Assembly (NCBI RefSeq): GCF_030345795.1
Contig: NZ_JAUALB010000001.1
Span: 3,464,001-3,528,000 of the forward strand
Direction: 5' to 3'
DNA: 64,000 bases
From: Micromonospora sp. WMMA1363
GTDB taxonomy: Bacteria > Actinomycetota > Actinomycetes > Mycobacteriales > Micromonosporaceae
Position numbers and translations under genes: made by a program. A model generated the notes under the pieces. The model ran no database searches and was not told the DNA's origin. It saw only the letters and a list, made by a program, of their open reading frames with translations. Shown piece after piece: positions 35,449 through 43,393 of the stretch (positions are counted from its first letter, which is position 1; each line of letters opens with the position of its first letter).

Positions 35449-36924
35449 CGGCCAGGGCGCCGGCGGGCGGAAGCCGGGCCAGCCCGGCGGCGGACCATAG
35501 CCCGGCGGCGGACCATAGCCCGGCGGCGGACCGTAGCCGGCCACGAACGCCGGCGGGGGCGGCGGAGTCAGCACGACGGGGATCGGGACCACCGGCTCGT
35601 CCGGAGCGTCCACCGGCCGCTGTGAGCCGTCCGGGAAGCGCAAATGGTACCGGCGCCCATCCCAGACGCCGATCGGGGCCTGCGGATCCCGGCCCACGAA
35701 GAACGCCCGGTAGCCGCTGATCGCTTCGAGCAGGTGCTGCTCCTCGGCGGCGGCCCGAGCCTGGTCGGCCGGCCGGCTGTCCAGCCCACGGCGCATACCG
35801 TCGCGCAGCAGCGCGAGGCGGGTCGCCGCGAACTGGTACCCGCGCATCGCCCTCAGTCCGGCGTCACCGCCCACCCGCTTGGCCCACACCCGGGCCGCGT
35901 GCCGCCGCCCCAGGCTGCTGAGCGCCGCCACCTCGGGCGGGGTGAGCCAGCCGGCGCGGACGTAGTCAGGCAGGGTGCGCTCGGTGAGCCGCCCCTCCCA
36001 GGAACGCAACCAGACGGCCAGCCCGACCATGCCGAAGAAGATCGGCACCATGACACCGAGGAAGCCGTACAGCAGGATCAGTGGCTGGCCGGTGGCCTGG
36101 GTCAACGTCGGCAGCAGGTTCCACGTGCCGTGCAGCATCATCGCCAGCAGCAGGCCAGCGGCCGGCGCGAGCACCCGCACCCGCCGGTCGGCCGACCGGG
36201 CGGCGATGCCGAGCCCCACCCCGGTCATCGAGGTGAAGAGCGGGTGGGCGAACCCGAAGAGCAGGATCCGCACGATGAAGATCGCGATGACCTGCTGGGT
36301 GCCGGTCGCCGGGCCGTACTGCTGCACGCCGCTGGCGTACCCGTGGCCGCCGAGGTAGAGGATGTTCTCCACCATGGCGAAGCCGATCGCGGACAGCCCG
36401 CAGTAGACCAGGGCGTCGGTGATCCCGGAGAACTCCCGGCGCCGGAAGATCAGCAGCAGGATCGGCCCGAGCGCCTTGGTCAACTCCTCGATGAACGGCG
36501 CGACGAGCACGGCCGTGAGCGCGGTCGGTAGGTTCAACGCCTCGAACCGGCCGGCGGCGTAGCTGTTCACGGTCAGCGAGGCCGCGGTGGAGACGAATGC
36601 GCCCCAGGCGAAGCAGAAGATCAGATACTTCAGCGGCTCCGGCTCGTAGCGGTCGAGCCAGAGGAAGCAGGCCACCAGCACCGGGACCGGGAGCACGGCG
36701 GCCGCCGTGCCGATCAGGAGAGCCTCACCGCCCAGATTCGTGCCCAGCCGGAAGAGCATGAAGACCGCGCACGCGGCGATCAGCAGGATCACCCCGGCCA
36801 GCACCACGGCCCGGATCCAGTTGATCCGGCGCCGGGGGGCCGTCGGCGTGCCACCGACCGGCGACGGAACGGGCACGGCGGTCGGCGACGGCGGCAGGGG
36901 CGCGCCGGGTGGGGTGTCGGACAT
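35434..36924 (-). CDS. PrsW-family intramembrane metalloprotease
   Basis: 496 aa. Pro-rich head, then about nine membrane spans. PrsW motifs are present: APFIEELTKALGPILLL (EExxK), CGLSAIGFAMVENILYL (ExxN-like) and FGFAHPLFTSMTGVGLG with the metal-binding His; a second His lies in AMMLHGTWNLLP. PrsW of Bacillus cleaves anti-sigma factors; the target here is unknown. A cytoplasmic region of about 130 residues and a tail of repeated GYGPPP units end the protein. ATG 36924 is chosen because upstream sequence is intergenic. Divergent from the SAM-riboswitch gene. Confidence 0.88.
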   Translation of the reverse strand: MSDTPPGAPLPPSPTAVPVPSPVGGTPTAPRRRINWIRAVVLAGVILLIAACAVFMLFRLGTNLGGEALLIGTAAAVLPVPVLVACFLWLDRYEPEPLKYLIFCFAWGAFVSTAASLTVNSYAAGRFEALNLPTALTAVLVAPFIEELTKALGPILLLIFRRREFSGITDALVYCGLSAIGFAMVENILYLGGHGYASGVQQYGPATGTQQVIAIFIVRILLFGFAHPLFTSMTGVGLGIAARSADRRVRVLAPAAGLLLAMMLHGTWNLLPTLTQATGQPLILLYGFLGVMVPIFFGMVGLAVWLRSWEGRLTERTLPDYVRAGWLTPPEVAALSSLGRRHAARVWAKRVGGDAGLRAMRGYQFAATRLALLRDGMRRGLDSRPADQARAAAEEQHLLEAISGYRAFFVGRDPQAPIGVWDGRRYHLRFPDGSQRPVDAPDEPVVPIPVVLTPPPPPAFVAGYGPPPGYGPPPGYGPPPGWPGFRPPAPWPPGRP

Positions 36925-36990
36925 GCCGCCAGCGTAGCCACCGCCGGCCCGGCGGGCCGTCCGCATCGGGGCCCCGATATGCTGCCGACA

Positions 36991-37110
36991 GGTCACGAGC
37001 GCCAGCGTCAAGCCCCGGCTTGCTGGCCGGCAACCCTCGTCGAGGTTCGCGGTGGGGTGCCCCGGGTGATGACCGGGCCCGGCCCGATCCGCGTGCTGGG
37101 CAAGCGCGGA
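36991..37110 (+). ncRNA. SAM riboswitch (actinobacterial SAM-IV type)
   Basis: The leader begins GGTCACGAGCGCCAGCGTCA, followed by AGCCCCGGCTTGCTGGCC, GGCAACCCTCGTCGAGG, then GCGGTGGGGTGCCCCGGGTG and ATGACC, closing the outer helix near 37073. This is the well-known text of actinobacterial SAM-binding leaders with the SAM-I-like core (GGCAACC, GGGGTGCC) and a different periphery (SAM-IV). It precedes a class V aminotransferase by about 50 nt. Expected effect: high SAM represses the gene. The exact 3' limit is uncertain. Confidence 0.85.
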
Positions 37111-37156
37111 CCCCGCCCGTGTGCCCACCGGGGTCCCGGACCCGGAGGTACCGTCG

Positions 37157-38422
37157 ATGACCCTCACCATCTTCCCCCCGGCGGCGCCGTCGCGGGGGAC
37201 CACGGCCGGACCGCTCGACGTGCTCGGCGTACCCGGTCAGGTCAACCTCGACTACGCCGCCACGGCGCCGTGCGCGCGGGTCGCGGCCGACGCGGTGGCC
37301 GATCTGCTTCCCTGGCACGCGAGTGTGCATCGGGGCGCCGGCGCGCTGTCGCGACGCTGCACGCTCGCCTACGAGCGGGCCCGGCAGACGGTCGGCGACT
37401 TCTTCGGCGCCCGGACCGACGACCACGTGATCTTCACCCGCAACACGACGGACGCGCTCAACCTCCTGGCGCGGGTGCTGCCGGCCGGCACCACGGTGGT
37501 GACGTTCGGCGGCGAGCACCACGCCAATCTGCTGCCGTGGCCGCCCGGCTCCGTCCGACTGCCGGTGCCGGCCGACCCGGCCGGTGCGGTCCGCGCGCTC
37601 GACGCCGCTCTCGGCGAGCTGCGCCGGGGTGGCGTTCCCGGTCGGGACCTGCCGGTTTTGGTCGCGGTGACCGGGGCCGGCAACGTGACCGGCGAGCTCT
37701 GGCCGGTGACCGAGCTGGCCCGGGTCGCCCGGCGACACCGGGCTCGGATCGCGGTGGACGCCGCGCAGCTCGCCCCGCACGCCCCCGTCGACCTGACCGC
37801 GCTCGACGTCGACTACCTGGCCGTCTCCGGCCACAAGCTGTACGCGCCGTTCGGCGCGGGGGCACTCGTCGGGCGGGCGGACTGGCTGGACGCCGCGCCT
37901 CCCTACCTGGCCGGTGGTGGCGCGACCAGCCATGTCGGGGCCGCCACCCACGACGTCCGGTGGGCTACCGGGCCGGCCCGGCACGAGGCCGGCACCCCGA
38001 ACCTGCTCGGCGCGGTTGCCCTCGCCGCGGTCTGCGCCGCCCTCGCCGGGGCGGACCGGGACGCGCTGCACGACGCCGAGCAGGCGCTGCTGGCCCGGCT
38101 GCGGGACGGCATCGCGGCACTACCGCACGTGGTCGAGTTGCGTGCCTTCGGCCCGGACTCGCCCCGGGTGGGGATCGTCTCGTTCGTGCTGGCCGGTCGC
38201 GACTCCGCCGAGGTGGCGGCCCACCTCGCGGCTGACCACGACATCGGGGTACGGGACGGACTGTTCTGCGCCCACCCACTCGCCCGCCGCCTGCTCGCCG
38301 AGGCGGCCGGCCGGAGCGGCCGGCGGGACCTGCCACCGACAGCGCTGCGGGCCAGCATCGGCCTGGGCAGCACCGAGGAGCACGTGGACCGGCTGTTCGC
38401 CGCGCTGGCCACGCTGGGCTGA
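37157..38422 (+). CDS. Class V aminotransferase / cysteine desulfurase-like enzyme
   Basis: 421 aa PLP enzyme. Fold-type I motifs: QVNLDYAATAPCARVA, HRGAGALSRRCTLAYERAR, TRNTTDALNLLARVLP, the PLP Asp in RIAVDAAQLAPHAPVD, and the Schiff-base Lys in VSGHKLYAPFGAG. The catalytic Cys region of NifS/IscS desulfurases is not clear, so the reaction may be desulfuration or a related beta/gamma-elimination. ATG 37157 has GGAGGT 7 nt upstream. The SAM riboswitch in front implies a role in sulfur amino acid supply. No iscU/sufU neighbour is seen. Confidence 0.85.
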   Translation: MTLTIFPPAAPSRGTTAGPLDVLGVPGQVNLDYAATAPCARVAADAVADLLPWHASVHRGAGALSRRCTLAYERARQTVGDFFGARTDDHVIFTRNTTDALNLLARVLPAGTTVVTFGGEHHANLLPWPPGSVRLPVPADPAGAVRALDAALGELRRGGVPGRDLPVLVAVTGAGNVTGELWPVTELARVARRHRARIAVDAAQLAPHAPVDLTALDVDYLAVSGHKLYAPFGAGALVGRADWLDAAPPYLAGGGATSHVGAATHDVRWATGPARHEAGTPNLLGAVALAAVCAALAGADRDALHDAEQALLARLRDGIAALPHVVELRAFGPDSPRVGIVSFVLAGRDSAEVAAHLAADHDIGVRDGLFCAHPLARRLLAEAAGRSGRRDLPPTALRASIGLGSTEEHVDRLFAALATLG

Positions 38423-38524
38423 GCCCCACCCGCACGGGTCGGACGGCGCGGGCCGGAGCGTGGCACCGGTCAGCCGACGGGCAGGGCCGAGGGCGGTTCC
38501 GGGCCGTTCCCGTCCCCGCCCCGA

Positions 38525-39754
38525 CTACCCCGACCGGTTCATCTCGCCGAAGGATCTGCGAACCAGGCGGTTCGCCTCCTCTTGGCTGATGCCGGAGGCG
38601 ACCAGCAGGTCACTCGCGGTGGTGCGCACCTGCGCGATCACGACGCTGCCGGAGAAGCCCACGCCCTCGCCGTACGCCCGGCCGGCCTCACTGACCGCGC
38701 GCAGTGACCGTTCGCGGGCCTTCTCGGGCTCCACGCCCTGGGCGAACTCGTGCTTGAGCAACCGCACCGACTCGGCGAGGTGGGCTACCGCGTCCGGCAT
38801 CGGCTCCGGGACCGGCTCCTCGTCCTCGATGAGCGTGACCGCCCGCCGGATCAGGGTGCCGCTGTTCCGCATCGCCCGGTCGACCGGGTCGGCCGCCTCG
38901 GCGTAGTGGGTGAGCTCGTCGCGCCGGTGCCAGCGTGCCGGCGACAGCATGGCGGTCTCCTTGGCTCCCTCGATCGCCTCGCCGAACGTGGCCAGTTCCT
39001 CCTTGTTGTCCCGTAGTCGTTCCAGCGCCCCCTGGGCCTTGTCCCGGTCCCGGTCGCGCAGGCCGTCCGCGGCGACGTCCAGCTGCGCGGCCAGCAGGTC
39101 CAGGGCCGGGCGGGCGGCCCGGTTGAGCACCCGCAGTGGGTTCAGTGGGAGGAGCAGGGCCGTGACCAGCAGCGCGACGCTGCCGCCGACGAGCGCGTCA
39201 ACGAAGCGGGGAATCTCCAGGTCCTCGATCGATGGGCTGAGCGTGACGATCAGCACCGCCGTCGCCGCCGACTGGATGACGATCGCGACGCTGGCTCCGG
39301 CGAAGACGGTGAGGATGATCGCCGAGGTCACCACGAGGCCGAGCTGCCACGGGCCGGTGCCGAGCAGGTAGATGAGGAGGTCACCGACGGCCACCCCGGC
39401 ACCAACCCCGATGATCAGCTCGATCGTCCGCCGGAACCGTTGGCCGACCGACACGGCCAGCGTGCCGACCGCCGAGATCGGCGCGAAGACCGGCTGCGGG
39501 TTACCGAGCAGTTCGTGCGCCGCCAACCAGGAGAGCCCGGCGGCGAGGCCGGCCTGGACGGCGAGGCCCAGCGCCATGCGGACCCGGTGCAGGCGGTCGC
39601 GCACGTTCGCCTTCCCCAGGTGGTGCAGCTGGTTCACTGCCTCGGCGATCCGCGCGCCGTCGATGTCCACGCCACGGTCGCGCAACCCGAACCGCTGTCT
39701 CAGCGAGGGTCGTCCGTCCTGGGCCACGGCCGGTACTACCCATACCGCGCCCAC
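38525..39754 (-). CDS. FUSC-family (aromatic acid exporter-like) membrane protein
   Basis: About 409 aa. Six hydrophobic segments in the first 200 residues (LGLAVQAGLAAGLSWLAAHE, PVFAPISAVGTLAVSVG, LIIGVGAGVAVGDLLIYLLG, VVTSAIILTVFAGASVAIVI, then ALVGGSVALLVTALLLPLNP) are typical of FUSC/ArAE proteins; a long helical cytoplasmic domain follows. The start is not settled: GTG 39754 has AGGA upstream, GTG 39727 is the alternative, and the much longer open frame to 41236 is the antisense shadow of the oxidase gene. Probably divergent from that gene, with 97 nt between. Confidence 0.8.
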   Translation of the reverse strand: MGAVWVVPAVAQDGRPSLRQRFGLRDRGVDIDGARIAEAVNQLHHLGKANVRDRLHRVRMALGLAVQAGLAAGLSWLAAHELLGNPQPVFAPISAVGTLAVSVGQRFRRTIELIIGVGAGVAVGDLLIYLLGTGPWQLGLVVTSAIILTVFAGASVAIVIQSAATAVLIVTLSPSIEDLEIPRFVDALVGGSVALLVTALLLPLNPLRVLNRAARPALDLLAAQLDVAADGLRDRDRDKAQGALERLRDNKEELATFGEAIEGAKETAMLSPARWHRRDELTHYAEAADPVDRAMRNSGTLIRRAVTLIEDEEPVPEPMPDAVAHLAESVRLLKHEFAQGVEPEKARERSLRAVSEAGRAYGEGVGFSGSVVIAQVRTTASDLLVASGISQEEANRLVRRSFGEMNRSG

Positions 39755-39851
39755 CGAATCCTGCAACCACCCGGAAGGATCCCTCCGCCGCACGCCACCG
39801 CCACCTCGGGCCCCGTCCACCCCAACAGGCGGGGGTCGTAGCCTCGGCGGC

Positions 39852-41246
39852 ATGGATCCCCTCCTCGACGAACTGCGCGCCGCGCTCGGCGACGACGCCG
39901 TGCTGACCGATCCGGATCTGCTTCGGACGCACGAACGGGACGAGGCAGACCTCTGCGCCGCGGGTAGCCCCCTCGTCGTCACCCGGCCGCGGGACACCGC
40001 CCAGGTGGCGGCTGTCGTCCGAGCCGCCGCCCGGCACGGCGCGCCCGTCGTGCCGCAGGGCGCACGGACCGGGCTGGCGGGCGCGGCGAACGCGGTCGAC
40101 GGCGCCGTGGTGATCAGCACCGGGGCGCTGGACGCCATCGTGGAGATCGATCCGGTCAGCCGGATCGCCGTGGTGCAGCCCGGGGTGGTCAACGCCGCGC
40201 TCGCCGCCGCCGTCGCCAGGCACGGCCTCTGGTACCCGCCCGACCCCGGCTCCTGGGAATCGTCGACCATCGGCGGCAACGTGGCCACCAACGCCGGCGG
40301 CATGTGCTGCGTCAAGTACGGCGTGACCACCGAGTACGTACTCGGCCTGGAGGTGGTGCTCGCCTCCGGCGAGGTGCTGCGCACCGGCCGGCGGACCGCC
40401 AAGGGCGTGGCCGGGTACGACCTGACCCGACTCTTCGTCGGCTCCGAGGGCACCCTCGGAGTGATCACCGAGGTGACGGTCGGGCTGCGGCCCGCCCCAG
40501 CGGAGTCGTTGACCATGGTGGCGGTGTTTTCCTCGACGACCGCAGCCGGAGCGGCCGTGGCCGAGATCGCCGTCCAGGGACTCTCCCCCAGCCTGCTGGA
40601 GTTGCTCGACCAGACGCACCTGCGGGCGATCGAGGCGTACCGGCCGATGGGGCTGCGAACCGACGCGCGGGCGCTGCTGCTGGCCGCCGTGGACACCGGC
40701 CCGCGAGCCGCCGACGACCTGGCCGACCTGACGGCGGTCTGCGCGGCGGCCGGCGCCGACGAGGTGTACGCGGCCACCGACGCGGTGGAGGCGGCGGCGC
40801 TGCTGCAGGCCCGGCGGCTGGCGCACCCGGCGATGGAGAAGTTCGCCGCCGACTCGCACCCGGACGGCAACGGCGGGCTGGTCATCGACGACGTGGCGGT
40901 GCCCCGCGGGTCGCTGACCGCGCTGCTCGACGGGGTGACGCGGATCGCGGCGGAGTGCGACGTGCCGATCGGCGTCGTGGGGCACGCCGGGGACGGCAAC
41001 CTGCACCCGAACATCGTGGTGGACCGGGCGGACCCGGTAAGCCTGAAGCGGGGACGCCGGGCCTTCGACGAGATCATGCGACTGGGGCTCGACCTCGGTG
41101 GCACCTGCACCGGCGAGCACGGGGTCGGGCTGCTCAAGCGCGACTGGCTGGCTCGCGAGATCGGCCCGGTCGGCGTGCGGGTGCACCAGGCGATCAAGGC
41201 CGCGCTGGACCCGACCGGGCTGTTCAACCCCGGCAAGGTGCTGTGA
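39852..41246 (+). CDS. FAD-binding oxidase, glycolate oxidase (GlcD)-like
   Basis: 464 aa. N-terminal FAD-binding type 4 (PCMH) domain: VVPQGARTGLAGAANAVDG, WESSTIGGNVATNAGGMCC, GYDLTRLFVGSEGTLGVITE. C-terminal FAD-linked oxidase domain with the HAGDGNLHPNI metal site and TGEHGVGLLK, ending PTGLFNPGKVL. The family oxidises D-2-hydroxy acids such as glycolate or D-lactate. No GlcE/GlcF partners are adjacent, so it may be a stand-alone D-2-hydroxyacid dehydrogenase. ATG 39852. Confidence 0.9.
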   Translation: MDPLLDELRAALGDDAVLTDPDLLRTHERDEADLCAAGSPLVVTRPRDTAQVAAVVRAAARHGAPVVPQGARTGLAGAANAVDGAVVISTGALDAIVEIDPVSRIAVVQPGVVNAALAAAVARHGLWYPPDPGSWESSTIGGNVATNAGGMCCVKYGVTTEYVLGLEVVLASGEVLRTGRRTAKGVAGYDLTRLFVGSEGTLGVITEVTVGLRPAPAESLTMVAVFSSTTAAGAAVAEIAVQGLSPSLLELLDQTHLRAIEAYRPMGLRTDARALLLAAVDTGPRAADDLADLTAVCAAAGADEVYAATDAVEAAALLQARRLAHPAMEKFAADSHPDGNGGLVIDDVAVPRGSLTALLDGVTRIAAECDVPIGVVGHAGDGNLHPNIVVDRADPVSLKRGRRAFDEIMRLGLDLGGTCTGEHGVGLLKRDWLAREIGPVGVRVHQAIKAALDPTGLFNPGKVL

Positions 41247-41284
41247 CGGAAGTCGTGGTGGACGCTGCGGACAACGCGGATCGG

Positions 41285-43114
41285 TCAGTGGGACGACGAC
41301 GGAAGTCCGACCGGATCTCCGTCCGCACCCCGATCCGCGGCGAGGCCCCGCACGTCCGGAGCGCCGAGCCGGGCAGCGTCCGCGGTCGCGTCGTCCGGCA
41401 TCAACTGCGAGTTCCGCTCAGCCGCCACGCGCGCCCGGTAATGCGCGATCTCCCGCGCCCGCGCGTCGGCGTCCCACCCGAGCACCGCCCCCATCAGCTC
41501 CGCGGCGTGCTCGGCGGACTCCAGGCCGCGATGCGCGGTCTCGATGGAGATCCGGGTACGGCGGGCAAGCACGTCCTCCAGGTGCAGCGCCCCCTCGGCG
41601 CGGGCTGCGTAGGTGACCTCGGCGGCCACGTACTCGGGCGCGCCGGCCAGCGGTGAGGCGAGCAACGGGTCGGCATCGACCAGTGCGAGCAGTTCCAGGG
41701 TGAGCGTGCCGTACCGCTCCAGCAGGTGCTCCACCACACCGACCGGCACCCCGTGCCGCCGGGCCAGGTCGGCCCGGTCGCGCCACATCGCCGCGTACCC
41801 GTCGGCGCCGAGCAACGGCAGATCGGCGGTGCGCGACGGGCGGGCCTCGCCGAGCCGGCGGGCGGCCCGGTCGACCACGTCCGAAGCCATCACCCGGTAC
41901 GTCGTGTACTTCCCCCCGGCGACCAGCAGCAGCCCGAGCATGGGCTCGAACACGGCGTGCTCCCGGGACAACTTCGAGGTGGAGTCGGCCTCACCGGCCA
42001 GCAACGGCCGCAGGCCCGCGTACACGCCCTCGATGTCCGCGGTGGTGAGCGGACGGTCCAGGACGGTGTTGACCTGCGCAAGCAGGTAGTCGATGTCACG
42101 GGCCGAAGCGGCCGGGTGGGATCGGTCGAGCCGCCAGTCGGTGTCGGTGGTCCCGATGATCCAGTGCCCGCCCCACGGGATGACGAAGAGCACGCTCGTC
42201 GGGGTCCGCAGGATGAGCCCGGTCTCCCCGGTGATCGCCGACCGGGGCACCACCAGGTGCACGCCCTTGGACGCGCGGACCCGCACCCCGGGGCGCAGCC
42301 CGACGTCGTTGAGCATCCGCGACATGTCGTCGCTCCACACGCCGGTGGCGGCGATCACCGTGCGGGCACGTACCTCGACCTCGGCGTCCGGGGAACCGGC
42401 GGGCGCCTCCAGGTCCCGGACACGGACCCCGGTGACCTCGCGGGCCTGCCGGATCAGGCCAACGGCGCGGGCGCTGGTGACCGCGGTCGCGCCGAGGCTG
42501 GCGGCGGTCCGGGCGAGGGTGACCACCAGGCGGGCGTCGTCGACCTGGCCGTCGTAGTAACGGATCGCGCCGGCCAGCCCGTCGGTCCTGAGACTCGGGA
42601 AGACCCGGCGGGCGCCCTCTCGGGTCAGGTGCCGGTGCAGCGGCATCCCACGACCGCCACCGAAGACCCCGGCGAACGCGTCGTACGTCGCCACCCCGGC
42701 CCCGTAGTAGGACCGGCGGAACACCCGGGCCGGCAGGTCCCGGATCCCCTTGCCGGGCAGCGGCACCAGGAACGGCACCGGGCGGACCAGGTGCGGTGCG
42801 AGCCGGGTGGCCAGCAGGCCCCGCTCGGTGAGCGCCTCGTGGACCAGGTGGAACTCGAGCTGCTCCAGGTAACGCAGGCCGCCGTGGATCAGCTTGCTGG
42901 ACCGGCTGGACGTGCCCGCGGCATAGTCACGGGCCTCGACCAGCGCAACCTTGAGACCACGCGAGGCGGCGTCCAGCGCGGCACCCGCACCGGTCGCCCC
43001 ACCACCGATGACCAGGACGTCGAAGCGCTCGGCGGCGAGCCGGCGCAGGTCGGCCGCCCGCCGCTGCGGGGAGAGTTGACCGGCGGTGGCTCGGGACACG
43101 TTGGGATCACGCAC
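41285..43114 (-). CDS. glpD: Aerobic glycerol-3-phosphate dehydrogenase
   Basis: 609 aa. Oxidises sn-glycerol-3-phosphate to dihydroxyacetone phosphate at the membrane and passes electrons to quinone. FAD site FDVLVIGGGATGAGAALDAA (about residue 30), then GTSSRSSKLIHGGLRYLEQ; GHWIIGTTDTDW and GLLLVAGGKYTTYRVMA are typical, and a C-terminal helical domain (DAC) follows. GTG 43114 has GGAG upstream; the ORF extending to 43753 is unsupported. Convergent with the oxidase gene. No glpF/glpK nearby. Confidence 0.93.
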   Translation of the reverse strand: MRDPNVSRATAGQLSPQRRAADLRRLAAERFDVLVIGGGATGAGAALDAASRGLKVALVEARDYAAGTSSRSSKLIHGGLRYLEQLEFHLVHEALTERGLLATRLAPHLVRPVPFLVPLPGKGIRDLPARVFRRSYYGAGVATYDAFAGVFGGGRGMPLHRHLTREGARRVFPSLRTDGLAGAIRYYDGQVDDARLVVTLARTAASLGATAVTSARAVGLIRQAREVTGVRVRDLEAPAGSPDAEVEVRARTVIAATGVWSDDMSRMLNDVGLRPGVRVRASKGVHLVVPRSAITGETGLILRTPTSVLFVIPWGGHWIIGTTDTDWRLDRSHPAASARDIDYLLAQVNTVLDRPLTTADIEGVYAGLRPLLAGEADSTSKLSREHAVFEPMLGLLLVAGGKYTTYRVMASDVVDRAARRLGEARPSRTADLPLLGADGYAAMWRDRADLARRHGVPVGVVEHLLERYGTLTLELLALVDADPLLASPLAGAPEYVAAEVTYAARAEGALHLEDVLARRTRISIETAHRGLESAEHAAELMGAVLGWDADARAREIAHYRARVAAERNSQLMPDDATADAARLGAPDVRGLAADRGADGDPVGLPSSSH

Positions 43115-43393
43115 GCACTCCACCGTAGCCGCCCCATCCTCTCCTGCGGCATCCGCGACGACCGGGAGGGAACGGACGGGCCGCCGCCCCACGCAACGAT
43201 CACCAACCGCTGACACCCCGTCGCATCCACCCGCTTCCCGAACCCGTCCGCAGCCCGCCGACGTCCGGCGACCTCCCGGTCGAGATCCCGCCCCGAGGCG
43301 CCGTGGTTTCGCCCCCGGGGTACGCGACGTGACAGGCGCGCTGCCGACTTCGTGGCGGCGGCGTACCGCCTTCCGGTGACGTACTGTTTTCCG

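Noticed and set aside
39501..41236. Minus-strand ORFs opposite the FAD oxidase, including the 903-aa frame continuous with the FUSC gene
   Set aside because: Only the part after about 39754 has membrane spans and family features; the rest is Ser/Thr-rich antisense.
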